Assembly (NCBI GenBank): GCA_011109175.1
Contig: RDEW01000039.1
Location: 279,681 to 343,680 of the forward strand
DNA: 64,000 nt
DNA from: Dicyema japonicum
Lineage: Eukaryota; Dicyemida; Rhombozoa; Dicyemidae
Reading direction: 5' to 3'
A model generated the notes under the pieces. The model made no database searches, was not told the origin of the DNA, and worked only from the letters and a program-made list of their open reading frames with translations. The position numbers were made by a program, and so were the translations under genes. Below, one piece after another: positions 11,703 through 24,567 of the stretch (within the stretch, counting starts at the first letter, position 1; every line of letters begins with the position of its first letter).

Positions 11703-14520
11703 ATGTTCAATGCAAGTGTAAAATAATGATGCTCAATGTTAAAGAGTTGTCATAATAAATTTTATATGTATTTGTCTAAGATTTATTTGCATATTCAATC
11801 AAATGAATAATTTTCGATCAATATAATAAATTCAAATGTTATTTTTACTGCTTTTCTGCAGAAGAATTATATAGGGGTAAACTTTTTTATGACCCCTCAA
11901 ATTCTTTAGCGAGAATAAGTTCAAGTTCTGCATGGAAAAAACTGTTCGACATTCCCCAACGACCTTCAAAAGGGTGGCCTGTCAATTTCTATGACTCTAA
12001 TTAATATTAAACCAAGATCACTGTTAAACCAGAATAATGAAGCTAAACCCACTGTCCGGTCCCGATAGAAGGGCCAAGTACCTCCATTCCTTCGATTTAT
12101 GGATCAACACGACTGTTTCTGCTTATCATTGTATAACATTTCCTTTGGACCTATTTATGATGAACTCAATAGAGAAAACAATGGTAACGTAGGCCCAGAG
12201 ATCCAAGGGCTGTTTGGTATACAAGAAATTGTCTGTCTATAAGTTGACACGTGGGATAGATTGATATCTAACTTCGAATGAGACTCCTGAGTTTACTAGA
12301 GTAACTACCTGAGTTTATTTCTAGACAACCCAGTGGATGCAGTCTCTTACTGATGATCCTCCAAGTTCTTTTAGTGAGAATCGAACCTTGATCCTAAGTG
12401 CATCCAAGACTTCCTTTGCTCAGAACTTTGAGTTTTCGATGTCTCACGAGTCCTCGTTTATGCCTACGACAAGAGAGACAAGTGTTTAAAACATACTGTT
12501 TCTACAGTCATGGACAGCAGGCAGATGCTAAAGAAGACTCCCCCATCATCTCAAAAGTCACCGTGACGAAGACGATTTATGATTTTATATCAACTCGAGC
12601 CATTCGTTGTTTAAAGAGAAAAGCCCTTCTAGGCGACACCCCCCGCCAATAGACGATTCAGAAGCCATCTTCCCAAGGTGATTCCAGAAGAATCCTATAG
12701 CAAATCCACTAAGGACATTTTCGCCTCTGGGATGGTTCAGAGTTTTTGCTCCCCTGATCTGACCAGCTTGATCATCAATCAAATCCTTCCCTTAGTCTTT
12801 ATTATATAAAACAACACCTAAGTCGTTGGGGAACACTCAAGGAGAATTCGGGAGCTATTGAAGGCTGGGATCACCTAATTAGTAAGTTTAACCTTTTTTT
12901 CTTGATGGTCTTGGCGTTTAAACAAATAAAGAATATCAAACATACTAGAGCATTAATGAATCACTTCACCCCCTAGTTGATACAGGGAATGACCACGGTA
13001 ACACCAAAGTAACAGCCCACGTGCTGTAATAGAGACTCCAACATGGTCGATTCTCCTCCCTTGAGCCTAAACAAGCACATATCGGCCGTATAACTGGATC
13101 TTCGTAGTCGTACAGGCCGGTGGGTAAAAGTTGGTTGGCAAGCCCTACCGTTTAGTATTACTTCCCCCTAACAGGCGGGTTCCTTACAGATTAAGGATTC
13201 TAGAAGGACTATAGAGGGGAACTTTTCTGAAAGGTAATTTCTGATTTCGAATCCAGTAATTAGTGCATCCGATTCTCCTTATTTTCATAAGTTAGCATAT
13301 CCAATGTCTTCTGAGTTCAGAGAGAGACAAGAGGTTATGTCTATATTGAGGAAATAAGTGTACTATGCCTCAGTGAACCAATACTACGCCACAGTTCTAC
13401 CATTATTAACTCCTAATTTGGTGGACCTCTACATTTATGACTTTGAAACCCATATTTCAGGAGGTTATGATTACTTTATTTTCGAAAATAATCATCTCCT
13501 CCCCCTTTCGGAGTAGGATGATCTTTTCCCAGCATTACTTCCCTCCCAGGTAAGCCCTCGTTTGGAGATAGGAAAAAAAGAATCTTTTTGTGTTCCAGCC
13601 AATCATTGGGCGTTTACGGAGTTAGGTGGATCCATATGCCTCTAAGAGTGGATGAAAAAAAATCTTCGACCAACATTTTGATGCATGAGACCACACAATA
13701 CTGGATTATCTACTTCCGGCTATTTCTGAACTGTAGAAGAGAGTTTTCTTTTGATAATAATCTCATAGAACCATCAAGGACCTGTTCTTGTGTTAGAAGT
13801 GGTTGATAAGTCATTAGTTGACCTCAAATCGAGGTATCCATGCTAGAGGACATCGACCTGGTCTTCTACCCATGAGCACGGAATAGGCTACTGAATTGTC
13901 GAACTGCTCGGTTATCTTAGGAAAACTAAAGGAATAAGTTGATTTTGAAAATAAGGTTATGGAACAATCAGGGACCTGTCTTTGGGTTAGAAGAAGTCGA
14001 TTTTTTTATGTCAAATTGAGATTGGGACCAATATAGACTGTTCCTAAGTTAGAAGAGTTTGGGAAGTCATTTGAGATCACGACCACGCACAACTGTCCCG
14101 AGTAAAAAAGGTGAATATGGTCTCTTTACTAGACAACTACCAGATGGGCCACCTCTTTTCATAATCTGTCTCTGACTTCTACACCACACCAGATACATCC
14201 GACTGATCTCTGAGGATAACGGGAGAAAACAGTTAATAGGATCCCGAAAAGAACACAGTAAAGATGAGGATACTGAGAGACGCTGGGATCTCCCAGATAT
14301 AAAAGATAAATAATCATACACGTGCCAACTCAAAACTGATAACCCAAATTCCATCAAGGTTTAAAAATTAAATCCTATCACTAGGCTCTAATCCACGTGT
14401 GTTGGAAGAGAGTAATTAAAAGGGATATTACCGTATAAGATATGAGACCATCGTTAAGAGATCCATTCCACAGGGAATCCTTGACCTGATGACTAATATT
14501 ACTAATTATTTTATTATTAT
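11703..14520. other. Intergenic with decayed transposon pieces
   Basis: No gene recognised. 12871-12930 carries the GCTGGGATCACCTAATTAGT tail of the LINE family at 38.9 kb, and 13070-13150 resembles its C-terminal coding end (AAGCACATATCGGCCGTATA). Remaining frames are short. Confidence 0.45.
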
Positions 14521-15140
14521 TTATTAACCCCGGATACACCGAGAAGAAGTTAAAGTAACCAACTAATTAAGTGTATCCAGTGTCCACTTCTACAGAAACA
14601 GAGTCCATCCGGAATCAACATAAAAGGTAAGATGTCCATTACATGCAGTTGTGGAAACCCCTCCAGTGGAGTGGGGGAGAGCAAATGATCTTTTTTTCGT
14701 GCCGGCCTGGAACTGGGCGCCACCTAGACAGGTGGTTCATATGACGCCACTCTAATAGGAAGAGAGAGGAGGAATAGACAAGCAAACAGAAAAACTTCGA
14801 CCAATTAACCACACAGCACCACATGGTTTTTTAATAACTCCAAATACACAGAGAAAGAAGTTAACAGTCACAACTAATTAAGTGCATCCAGTTCCCAATG
14901 TCACAGAGTCCTTCCAACGTCACGCAAGTCCACCCTGATACACCATAAAATGTAAGAGACGTCCATTCCTTGCAAACCCCTTCAGTAGAGTGGAGGAGAG
15001 CAAATGATCCTTCCCCGTGCCACCCTGGTACTGGGCGCCAGTTCCACTCTAATAGAAAAAAAGGAGAGGAGGAACAGACGAAGCAAACAGAAATCTTTAA
15101 TCAATTAGCCACGTTACACCACGAGGCGCCACGCATGACT
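14521..15140 (+). repeat. Two head-to-tail copies of a ~310-bp dispersed repeat
   Basis: Copy 1 (14521-14830) and copy 2 (14831-15140) match along their length: AATTAAGTG-ATCCAGT, ACAGAGTCC, TAAAA-GTAAGA, GAGTGG-GGAGAGCAAATGAT, CTGGGCGCCA, CCACTCTAATAG, then CAAGCAAACAGAAA-like tails. A third, well matched copy is reversed at 26530-26760 and a decayed one at 53130-53280. No coding capacity is visible. It could be a SINE or a non-autonomous DNA element; no polymerase III box pair or terminal inverted repeat was proven. Confidence 0.7.
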
Positions 15141-15578
15141 TTTTTTGTTGATTAATAGAAATTTCCACGGAATAAATTGAATTTTTTTATAAATCAATAA
15201 TAAAAACAATTAAAAATATTGATTAAATAAAAAATAATTTGGTTAAATTTTCTGTCCTTGTGGGAATAGGAAAAATTATGTTATTCCGGAAGTTGCTTAA
15301 TAATGGGATTTCCATGGCGCTTTCCGTTTCCCGACAACCAAGATGTGACACAGCCTTAGAGATCTTCCCTCATTCTAACTTTTATTGAAGCTACTTAACT
15401 TTCAAGAAACTTTACATGAAATAAAAAAATAAAAATTTAAACTTAAATAAAATTTAAATGTAATAATTTATAACTATGCAAATAATTTCTTTATATGAAT
15501 AAATAATCCGCAGCTGGATTGCCTATAACCGCAACAATATTCGCTAATAAATTCAAGTTATACGATTAGGATACATTT

Positions 15579-15838
15579 ATGCAGTCGTTCAGCAAGGATG
15601 ATATGACCAGAATTGAGACAGTATCTAAAAGTTAGATTGTATTAACAAATCAGCCAATCTGGAGAAGATGTGTGAGATTCAGGATTATCTTATCAACAAA
15701 ATTAATTGGGTCATCAAAATCTGCAATAGTTGGATGTCTAAACTCGATTTTTTGGAAGAGAATAACAAAAATTACCTGAATTCACTACAAAAGATCTTAG
15801 ACTACGTTCCCTCTGAAATCGTATCGGATGACTTGTAA
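15579..15838 (+). CDS. Small 78-residue coiled-coil protein, unknown function
   Basis: Two exons (15579-15630 and 15654-15838) joined over a 23-nt GT-AG intron give an uninterrupted 78-codon frame. It starts MQSFSKDDMTRIETVSK and continues through LEKMCEIQDYLINKINWVIK and MSKLDFLEENNKNYLNSLQK. The heptad-like spacing of Ile/Leu/Met suggests a single helical coiled coil, as in small subunits of larger complexes. No family was recognised. The intron fits the local size class, which is the main support that it is real. Confidence 0.55.
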
Positions 15839-16932
15839 TAATCATTTATTATCCCCTTAACCTTTAAGAATATGATAGGCTAATCCAGCTTTCTTTAATG
15901 CACTGATATTGCCCCGATAAATGCATTAACCCCCCCTGTGAAATATCACAATGCAATGATGCCTCATCTGCTAGTACCTAATTGCGTTAATTAAACCACA
16001 TATCCCAGCTAGATACATTTATACATTATAAATGCCAATGATGCTATAATCCTTGTTTGAAAATAGCCTATTGTCTTTAAATAACGACACTACAACCTAT
16101 TTATTTGAATGCAATTATTACACTAATTTTTTCATAAGTATCTGATTATCTTGAATCAAGCATATACCCTCGGTAAATATTTATACACTTAAAATGTTAA
16201 TTAGATAATGTATTACGTCATTTGCCGCATGTAGTCACTACATTCATTATCTTGATCCATATAATGGCATAATTATCACTAAGGAATTTAACTTATAAGA
16301 AGCACGTGCTTATAATCATTTTACCTATATGGCACTAAGTCAAGTTCACCTTACAATTCACTTTGTATCAACCTAGAAAATGTTATTTGCACCCGCCACA
16401 TGTAAATTCAAATCTATGATTGCATTATATCTAAGGAGCGCTATTCTATTACCTAATATTATACGTATTATTATTATTATATTACCTAATATTATACGTA
16501 CTTCAAATACACTATGTACTTTCAATATATCGACTTAGTTCATTTTATTGTTAGCACATTTATCGTCTCTTCTACAGTATTTATTTACCTCTTTTTAATA
16601 ACACCATATGTACATTAAACTTTACTATTCAGCTACATAATAACTCAATTATATAGCTAACTATATATAACGATGTATCCTGGTGATAAACTTATTTCCT
16701 TTATTAAATAACGATATTTGCTGTATACCGGGGCTATATCTGTAATGTGAAAGTTTATGGTGACTAATAAATACCATTCCTAATAAATACTTTAAAATCC
16801 TATATTTCGGGAATAATTCGCTTATATTCTATTATATTACTAATTCCTAACCACCACGGTGTGTTACCACGTTCCTACAATTCCTTTTCACACAATTATC
16901 TTTTTTTTAAAATGAAATTCTTAATTTTATAG
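15839..16932. other. AT-rich intergenic region before the RhoGAP gene
   Basis: No gene seen. ATTACCTAATATTATACGTA occurs twice (about 16451 and 16481) around a TTATTATTATTAT run. The first exon(s) and promoter of the downstream RhoGAP gene should lie here but could not be placed. Confidence 0.5.
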
Positions 16933-18814
16933 TCGGAATATCCACGTGTCGGCTGAATTCTCAAAGATTGGAGTTGTAATGACTAACCTGGCCAAAGAAA
17001 AGCATAGAATGGAGACTGAATTCGTGGATGGCTTCATTAAGCCAGTAAAGGAACAATTTAACCTCCTTAAAGACTACCAAACCATCATCACCAACACTGT
17101 ACTCCGTAGACCGACTCTTAGGTCATACAATCCACGGACATGTGCAGAATGGAGGTCATCGAGAAGGTCAGGACTCTTCTGGAAGTAATCGACCTTTCCC
17201 TTATAAACTAGAACTTCGAAAAATGCACAGAGTTGGTCCCTGCTTCCAACCGACTAAGGCAGAAGCTAACTGAGGATGAACAGAAAAACAAAAAGGTACC
17301 CCAAATAATAAACTGCTAGATTGCTGAGAAACTACACCAGGTGAACGTGAAAATACTGGAAAGCCACACCACGTGCGCCACCACAGCTATGAGCATCAAC
17401 AAAATGCTCAAGCACTTCAAGACAAGCTGTTTTGAGGAATTATTAAAAGTAAAGGTAAGATTTAGCTTAGTTTATTAACACGGGACTTCACAGGCAGGTG
17501 ACTGAGGTGGTCAATATAATCCTCGAGAAGGGACAGACCCACGTGGGCTTTGGTGAACTAACAAGAGACTCCCTTGATGCTTGCTTTACCGTGATGTTCG
17601 ACAATGAAGAACTACCTGTGGTTGAGTTTATAATATGTGAAGTCCCACCTGTTTCAGTGGAGGTTGGCTTACTTGTTATTATTAGAGGAATGAGAACTCA
17701 TATGCTTCCATTAGCAAGGCTATTTGCGACAAAATTATGATTGAAAAAACTCTTAAAGTTAAATTATTCCAGCAAACGCAAAAAGTAAGTTTAAATTAAT
17801 TTTATTTATTTATTCATTTTTATAAATTTAAAATATAACTTTTAGCAAATTAATACACTCGCGTGTAGTTTTGAATATTTGGACAAGAATTTCACCACCC
17901 AAAGCCCACCGGATTTAATTCAATCTCTCAGAACATACGGTACTGCGTATTTCCACCTCTTCGCTACAAAATGGCAAGTCAATAAATTGGACATTGAAAT
18001 AACAATTTATTCCGCGATCATTGCACTTGATCTGAGTCTGCTACCTGAACTCTCAAAGTAATCCTTATCCTTACAAGCAGCGAGCAATCTCTGGGAAATT
18101 GTGACTCACTGTTTACCCTAAAGCATATTTTTGAGACTTCAAAGATCCTCATGTTTGGGGGAAACATACAAGACGTATACGTGCTTATTTATTGACAGAG
18201 AGAGAACGGAATGGACATACACCCAGTCATTCTGGTCTGCACGAGACACATCCGCAGATTGGGGATCGCGTCTCAAGGACTTTTCAGGGTAAATGGGGGA
18301 CAAAACAGAGTGAAGAGACTTATGGCTTGTCTCGAGGCAGGTTGTTCTGTTTTCACATGCCAGGGATCGACTACTTCGACTCTTCTGTCAACACGTATGC
18401 CTCAACTTTAAAGACATATTTTCGGGATCTTAAGTCTCCTCCCATTTCCTTAGAAATTTTTGAGAAGATCTTCCCTCTTATTAATACACCTGAAGAAAAT
18501 GTGGAAAAAATTCAGCGGATCTTGCTTGACCTCGACTCAACTGCCTGGCTGAGACTACGATACAAATTCCATTTACTTGCTGAGTCCTATCCTCACTTAT
18601 TCTTAGTGTCGCCAACCACAGTGATGTGGGGAATATGAATGCTAAGAACCTCTCTTCTGTGTTTGGGATGCTGTACTGCTCGTATTTTAGGAATGAACCC
18701 AAAATCCATAAAATTGTGAGTAGTGTTCTGGAGTTTTTCATCTCCCACGTCTTTCTTGTCTTTCCTACGCACGTGGGTGGTATATGTTATCCTCAGGGAC
18801 TTGACTATGTGTAG
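16933..18814 (+). CDS. Coiled-coil (F-BAR-like) RhoGAP protein, 5' end missing
   Basis: A Rho-family GTPase-activating protein. Twelve segments join in frame over introns at 17099-17121 (23 nt), 17185-17211 (27), 17296-17319 (24), 17455-17497 (about 43), 17663-17685 (23), 17785-17845 (61), 18058-18077 (20), 18175-18198 (24), 18341-18363 (23) and 18584-18606 (23). The N-terminal half is helical (FSKIGVVMTNLAKEKHRMETEF...) like BAR/F-BAR domains. The C-terminal half is a RhoGAP domain: MDIHPVILVC...GIASQGLFRVNGGQNRVKRL, with the arginine finger in LFRVNG, then YASTLKTYFRDLKSPP, LRYKFHLLADVANHSD and NMNAKNLSSVFGMLY. The layout and LRYKFHLLA stretch suggest the srGAP/ARHGAP4 group, less surely than the RhoGAP call. 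The first exon lacks an ATG, so the start is upstream. No lesion found. CACGTG at 16943, 17370, 17540 and 18770. Confidence 0.85.
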
Positions 18815-19825
18815 TGTTGGATGGTTTAGTTTAGTACGATATCTGACTATCAAGAGGAGACATTAAGGAGGATGTCGTCTTCTTATCGTAAGAGGAGTGG
18901 CGATGACCTGCACTTGTTACAGAGATTACATTCAAGTAGGTCGACTAGAGGATTGTGAATTCTATTGAGGATTGATGCTTTTATTTATTTTATTGTGTAT
19001 TTGAAGCTATTTAATAAATATTTATTTGTTTTTGAGTATTTTTCTGTAGTTCGATCATTGGTAATGAAATTATTAGAGAACTATGGTTTTGAGAGAATCA
19101 GTTGTTTTTTAGCCATGTATTTCTTATGGGGGCCTTTGATCCCTCGGAATAATGCTCTGAAAATCGCGGCTAACAAAAAAGGGCTTCTTGGTGACAAAGA
19201 AGTGGTTTATGGAAAAGAACATGATGCCGACACCCTTAGAGATCCTAATCCGAAGGAATAACGAAAGCACTATTAGTAGAGGATCGACTCCCTATGTCCT
19301 TCTAAAATCGTGAGAGTGCAGCAGATGCGCTCTACATCCGGAAAAGATGAGAAAGCCAAGGAGAAGAAATAAACCAAATTAAGGTCTTAATTAGTAAGTC
19401 AACAAATAACTAACGATCAGCGTCTTTTGAGTCGACCATGGAATCCACGGCTTTACCGACGGTGCCAAGCGTCGATGCGACAGAGAACAGAGTTTTTATT
19501 TTCTCAATATATGGGCGTATTCGGCTTCAATAATTTAGAGAAAAACCCAAATCTCTTATCTGTTTGAACATTATCGTTCTCCACGAATGTCTGCACGTGA
19601 ATATATCAGCCTACCAAGTAATAAATGCATATAATCAGTAGTGATCGCATTCTCGACCAATGGGGGATACGAATTTAAGGACAAACTGGCACCAAATTGG
19701 TCTTAACATATGTTTTATAATCGTTAATTTATGCTAATTGCGAGTTAAACACGGGAATTTAACTCCCCCAGTAGAGTTTGAGTCTCCCTCAATCATATGT
19801 CGACAGAAAATGAATGACCATCCTA
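18815..19825. other. Intergenic; one weak ORF
   Basis: A 98-codon frame at 18965-19261 (+) has a hydrophobic N-terminal half and charged C-terminus but no recognised family. Otherwise no feature. CACGTG at 19594. Confidence 0.4.
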
Positions 19826-22800
19826 TTATTATTATTATTAAAGCACTTTCACGAAAGCCATAATGATTATAGCCCCGCATGTGCAACACTCAAAGAAACA
19901 ATATTTATAGTTAGTCTTTTCCATCTTCCTTTGTCGAATGCGAGTGATCTCAATTCGTCCAGGTCGTCTCCCGTCTTTAGATTTTTTCTCACACGATTTA
20001 AGTCTTTGTTTAGGGCTGTCGGAAGTGTCGATCTAGGTCGTCCGCGGAAGGGTTTTTCGCATCTGTCAAAGTAATCTTCCATCGCTTTGTTAGCGGGAGC
20101 GTCCGGGTTCATTCTTAGTACATGCCCAAATAGCCTCCACAGGGCATCTATCACATTCTTGCTGATGTAAGAACACATACACTTGTTGTAGATACCAGTG
20201 GTTGATATTCTATGTGGCCACTCCATTCCGAGTAAGCTTCTTAGTTTCCTTCTATGGAACGAATCCAGTTTTGATAGTTCTTTGAAAAAACTTCCCCATG
20301 TCCCAGCGTTGTACAGTAGGATCGGTTTCACGCGTTGTAAAGCCTGCATCTGATGTCAATTCCAAGTCTTTTGGCCCTTAACCATTTTTTCTTCAGTTTA
20401 GCTATTGCCGCATTTGCCAGTGTTTTCCTCCTTAGTACATCTTCAGCGTCTCCTAGTAGAGAGCCGAGCTTATTAGTACGTCTCCATCTTTCTTGAGTAA
20501 TATCGTCTTCTCTTTTGATTTCCGTAATTTCAGTTTTGTTAACATTTACGCTGAGAAACCATTTCTCAAGCTCCGCAGGTGCATTTTCTAGCAGGTGTTA
20601 GAGTGCGGTCACATCCCGTGATACAAAATCCACATCATCCGCATAAGATGTCTCTTCTATGTCTCCTATATAGCATTTACGGAGGTCGCGGAGTGCAGAT
20701 TCAAAGTATATGGTGAATAGTAAAAGGAAGAGGGAATCACCCTGGGGTGTCCCAATCGTTGTTTTGAAACTGCGGGAAGTTGCTCCTTCTGTTTTCACAG
20801 ATAGTCTTGTGTTCACAAGTAGTAGTCTGATTATCCTAACCGACGATTCATCCAATATATGCTCAAGCACATTCATTAGTTTTTGTTTGTTTATTGAGTC
20901 GAAAGCTCTGGAGAGATCTATTCCCAACACGGTTGTTGCGCTCTTGAATCTTTGGTGCGTTGCGCAGCGCCATCTGTGGCTCCATACAATGTCTGCCGTA
21001 GACCTCCCTTCTCGGAACCCACTTTGACTTGCTGGTAGGTATAGATCCGCCACACCCTTTATCCGGCTTAGTGCAATGTTTGCCAGCACCTTGCGTATCG
21101 AATTCAGAAGTATTATCGGGCGGAGATTTTCTACTGGTCCTTTTGATTTGTTCGGTTTTTGTATGGGTATTAATAATCCATTTCCAAGTCCTAGATCGGT
21201 ATTAGTTTCAAAGACGTCATTTAGGGTTTTTGCAATTGTGTCGCTAAGTTTTTTTGGCCCATATTTTAGGAGCTCAGGGCTTATGTTGTCCGGCCCAGCA
21301 CTCTTGTTGTTCTTCAGTTTATTTATCGCTAATTCCACCTCTTCCACTGTGATTGGGATTTTTAGCGCCTTTGCTTCTCCTTGGAAAGGGGGAAAGTCAT
21401 TATTTTCTTTATTCAACAGTGTTTCGAAGTGTCGTGCAATCAATTCTGCTTTTTCTTTCGGGTTACCCACGAATTTTCCATCTTTGTCTTTGATGTGAAG
21501 GATGTTTTGTCCTTTCTTTGTCCGCAGCAGCCGCAAAGCCGCATACATCCTTGAATTGTCTTTTAGGCATTCCACATCTTTTAATAGGGATGTAATAATT
21601 TCCCGTGAGTGTTTTCTGTTCATCTTTTTGATTTTCCACTTTAGTTCCCTTTGTTGGATATTAAGCTCTTTTTTTTACTCTCGTCTGACGTGTTTGCCGC
21701 TTTTAGTCGTAGCTCTCTGCAATGCTTTGCCATATTTGGCACGTTCGGGTGGTGATCCAATTTTAGGGCGTGATGATTTCGGACTCCAAGGCATATTTTG
21801 GCCGACTTGGAGATTGCCTGTTTTGTTTGATCCCACAGAGTTCGTACTGATGATTCCGGTGCGGTTTTCACCATAAGAGTCTCGATTTGTTCGTGATATT
21901 TAGCTCTACAAGTTGGCTCTAACCACAATTTTTCTGTCTGAAAGTATATATTGGGTCTTTGTCTCGCCTTCTTCGCGTTTTCAATGTATTTTTTCCCAGT
22001 CAGGTGCTTTTTTACACAAAGTTTTGCAATGACGATCCTGTGGTCGCTGTCGGTTGTTGTTCCCTGGTAGGAACGTGCATCATTTATCAGGTGTTTATCA
22101 GACTTTCGGCAGATAATGTAGTCGATTTGATTATATATATTCACGGTCTCTCCGACAGAGTTTTTTCTTTGTCCGTGCCACGTCGTCTTGTGGCAAGCTA
22201 AGTGCGTAAAGGCCGTGTTGCACAGGAAAAAGCTATTTGCCTCGCAGATATTTACCAGAGAGGCTCCAGATGCATTTCTCCTTCCGCGCTCGTGTCTTCC
22301 AATAGAGGATTCTTCGGGCCCCATTCGCATTCCGGCCTTTGCATTCATATCTCCCGCAACAAAGACAAGAGACGAGGAAGCATTGTTAGAGTATGTGCTT
22401 GATAGTTCTGAGTAGAATTCCTCGAGTTCACCAGGGTTCTTGATTACTCGTCCACAGTGTGGTGCATAGACATTTATGACGGTTAGTAGACTCTTGGACG
22501 GGCATAGTTCATTTAGTTTGACTTGTAGGACACATATTCGGTCGTTGACTCTTCAATAGCGATGTAATTTTTTGAGGTAATACACGTGTAGGGCAAATCC
22601 CATGCCGTAGTGCTTGCATTCAGTTAGGAAGTCGGTATTTGTTCCATGTCTCATCGCGTCCATTTTTGATTTTCGTCTCTTGTAGGCAGCCAATAGATAT
22701 TTTGTATTTCTCGAGATCGTCACAAAGTACTTTCCTTGTCCAATCTTTCGATATTCCACGTACGTTGAACGTCATTAGCCTGAGTTCTCGATTGTATGAT

Positions 22801-22835
22801 GAGTGTTTTTCAGACATTTTTCTTAACCGTTGTAA
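19826..22835 (-). mobile_element. Nearly full-length RTE-type LINE, lightly damaged
   Basis: Read on the minus strand it encodes, in order, an APE endonuclease (TFNVRGI...GCLQETKIK at the start; AGDMNAKAG; QIDYIICRKSD; SDHRIV), a reverse transcriptase (KNNKSAGPDNISPELLKYG; LLIPIQKPNKSKG; GTPQGDSL; SYADDVDF) and the RTE C-terminus (LLYNAGTWG; LDSFHRRKLRSLLG; WRLFGHVLRMNPDAPANKAM; GRPRSTLP). There is no RNase H. The 3' end is a (TAA)n tail, typical of RTE. Lesions: a stop near 22553, a frameshift at the 8-base T run near 21668, a stop near 20599 and a frameshift near 20350. About 3.0 kb matches a complete RTE element. Target-site duplications were not found. The few lesions suggest recent activity, though homopolymer assembly error could explain one. 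Confidence 0.88.
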
Positions 22836-23174
22836 AGAGAAGAAACGAGGAACGTCACCACCTCACCAAAAAATCCAATGAAAACAGAAAAAATTCTGTG
22901 AAAATTCTTACGCCGCCCCGATATTTTGAATGGCAAACTGAGCCCCATCAAACTAAGGACTGTAGAAAACCTTGTTGAACTGAAGAAAGTAGAAGACTCG
23001 GTCAACCTGGCACATATAGAATTTTTAACTTGGGGTTCCGCTTGGGGCAAATTTTTCACTATCTGCTCTACCATGTCCATGCAACTTTCCTCCTCGCACG
23101 TCTTTCCAGTTCCTTGATGTTGTCCACGGGGAGAATAAACAGAATAAGATAATGACGTAGACAGTATTATAGAA

Positions 23175-23462
23175 ATGTCAACCACTCAAATAACACTTCC
23201 TTTACTTATTGAAGAAATTAATTATATTTTTGATAATCAACCACGTGATGCCATGTGGCTACTTGATCCAAGATTTCTCTTCCTTCCCTCTGGTGGCGTC
23301 ATTGGATCCCATACTCAGAAGATGTCCAATACTGGCGAATTCAAAAGGATTTATCTATTCATTCCACCGGGAGACAATATCGCTCCTGGCCCCGAGTTCT
23401 GGAATCGACCTCAGCTTCCCGGACAACACTCTCTGTTCTACTTTTTCTGGAACGCGTCATGA
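23175..23462 (+). CDS. Hypothetical 95-residue protein
   Basis: Starts MSTTQITLPLLIEEINYIFD and contains DAMWLLDPRFLFLPSGGVIG and IYLFIPPGDNI. Composition looks coding, but no family is recognised and it could be one exon of a longer gene. A competing overlapping frame (23209-23478) looks less protein-like. CACGTG at 23242. Confidence 0.3.
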   Translation: MSTTQITLPLLIEEINYIFDNQPRDAMWLLDPRFLFLPSGGVIGSHTQKMSNTGEFKRIYLFIPPGDNIAPGPEFWNRPQLPGQHSLFYFFWNAS

Positions 23463-23634
23463 TCCAAGAAGTAGTTAATTTCAGATTATCTATCAGAGTG
23501 ACGCAGTCATCATTGATTCATCACTGCAGAACTGGACTTTCTCAGGGCTCACACAAAAGAAAGCTAGAATTTAGAAACCTTAATCTGAGTTTTACGTAAA
23601 TAATCATTACTACTGAATTATAAATAATAAAAAC

Positions 23635-24340
23635 TTGGATATTACAAAGGCTTATAAAAATACATTCAACCGACAATCAGCTACTGTTGTGTGGCATGAG
23701 GCACAAAAGTATCCTATAGTCACTAATGCCAACTCCATTCGAGAACATGTGAGGAGAACGGGACCCCGATTGAAATCTCCAAAATTCCGAAAAGTGTCTC
23801 ATCATACAGGAAGTGCGTCGGTTAGTGAAGTACCTCTACCTACCGCCTTTCTTTTGGTCAGAGATGGAAATTAAAGGATGATTGTGGTGGTTAATCATAT
23901 TACGTTGAGTCAATTTGCTATGAGGACGGTATTCAGACACTTGGATGGATTAACTTCCAAGAGAGTTAGGTTAAAGGTTCAAACCTAACAAAGCCAATTT
24001 ACCAGAAAATATTGAGAAGAGCAACGTTTTTGTGCAAAAATTAATTTTATGGTAGAGACTAATTTCCACATTTATACTTCTCGTTTTGGGGGGGGGTGTA
24101 TTAGTGCACAGGATGGCAAATGTCCATATGATTGGATGTATCGTTCCCCTGGACTCATGAAATCAAAAAAAAAGAAAATACTGAAGATGTGTTTAAGAAA
24201 AGCCTTCAATCTCTACAATGCCCCTTGTCATTCTCGTATTGAAGAAATTTTTCTGGAAAAGGAATTCAAACCACAAATTTTTCGACTGCCTCCTCACAGT
24301 ACAATTTTTGACCAATTAAATATATTTTGTGTTTAATGAT
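23635..24340 (+). pseudogene. Tc1/IS630-type transposase relic
   Basis: The 3' half (about 24049-24336) shows YNAPCHSRIEE...FRLPPHSTIFDQLNIF, the degraded D-N-A-x-x-H and L-P-P-Y-S-P-x-x-N-P-I-E core of Tc1/mariner/IS630 transposases; the catalytic Asp is Tyr here and the final Glu is lost. The 5' frame (23635-23874, TVVWHEAQKYPIVTNANSIREHVRRTG) may be the N-terminal helix-turn-helix. Not functional. Confidence 0.5.
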
Positions 24341-24567
24341 GAATTCTCTCAGAAACTTTGCCGAAAACCTAGAACTTAATTAAATTGAATTCCGGGGGAG
24401 TGAAGATAAATGAGTATCGTCTACAATTTTTAGAAGATTCATTAGACTTAGAAAGCATCTAAATTGTTCCTGAGTTGTGTTGCTCTTACATCGCTCATAT
24501 TCGAGGGAAAGTACCATCAGGAAGATTGTAATTTTCTAAAATAATATAAAATGATATTTTGGAGATC

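Noticed and set aside
17203-17211. In-frame TAG in the RhoGAP gene, apparent nonsense mutation
   Set aside because: It is the acceptor of a 27-nt intron (17185-17211); splicing restores the frame.
20710-22415. Several plus-strand ORFs of 66-140 codons
   Set aside because: They are antisense shadows of the RTE LINE.
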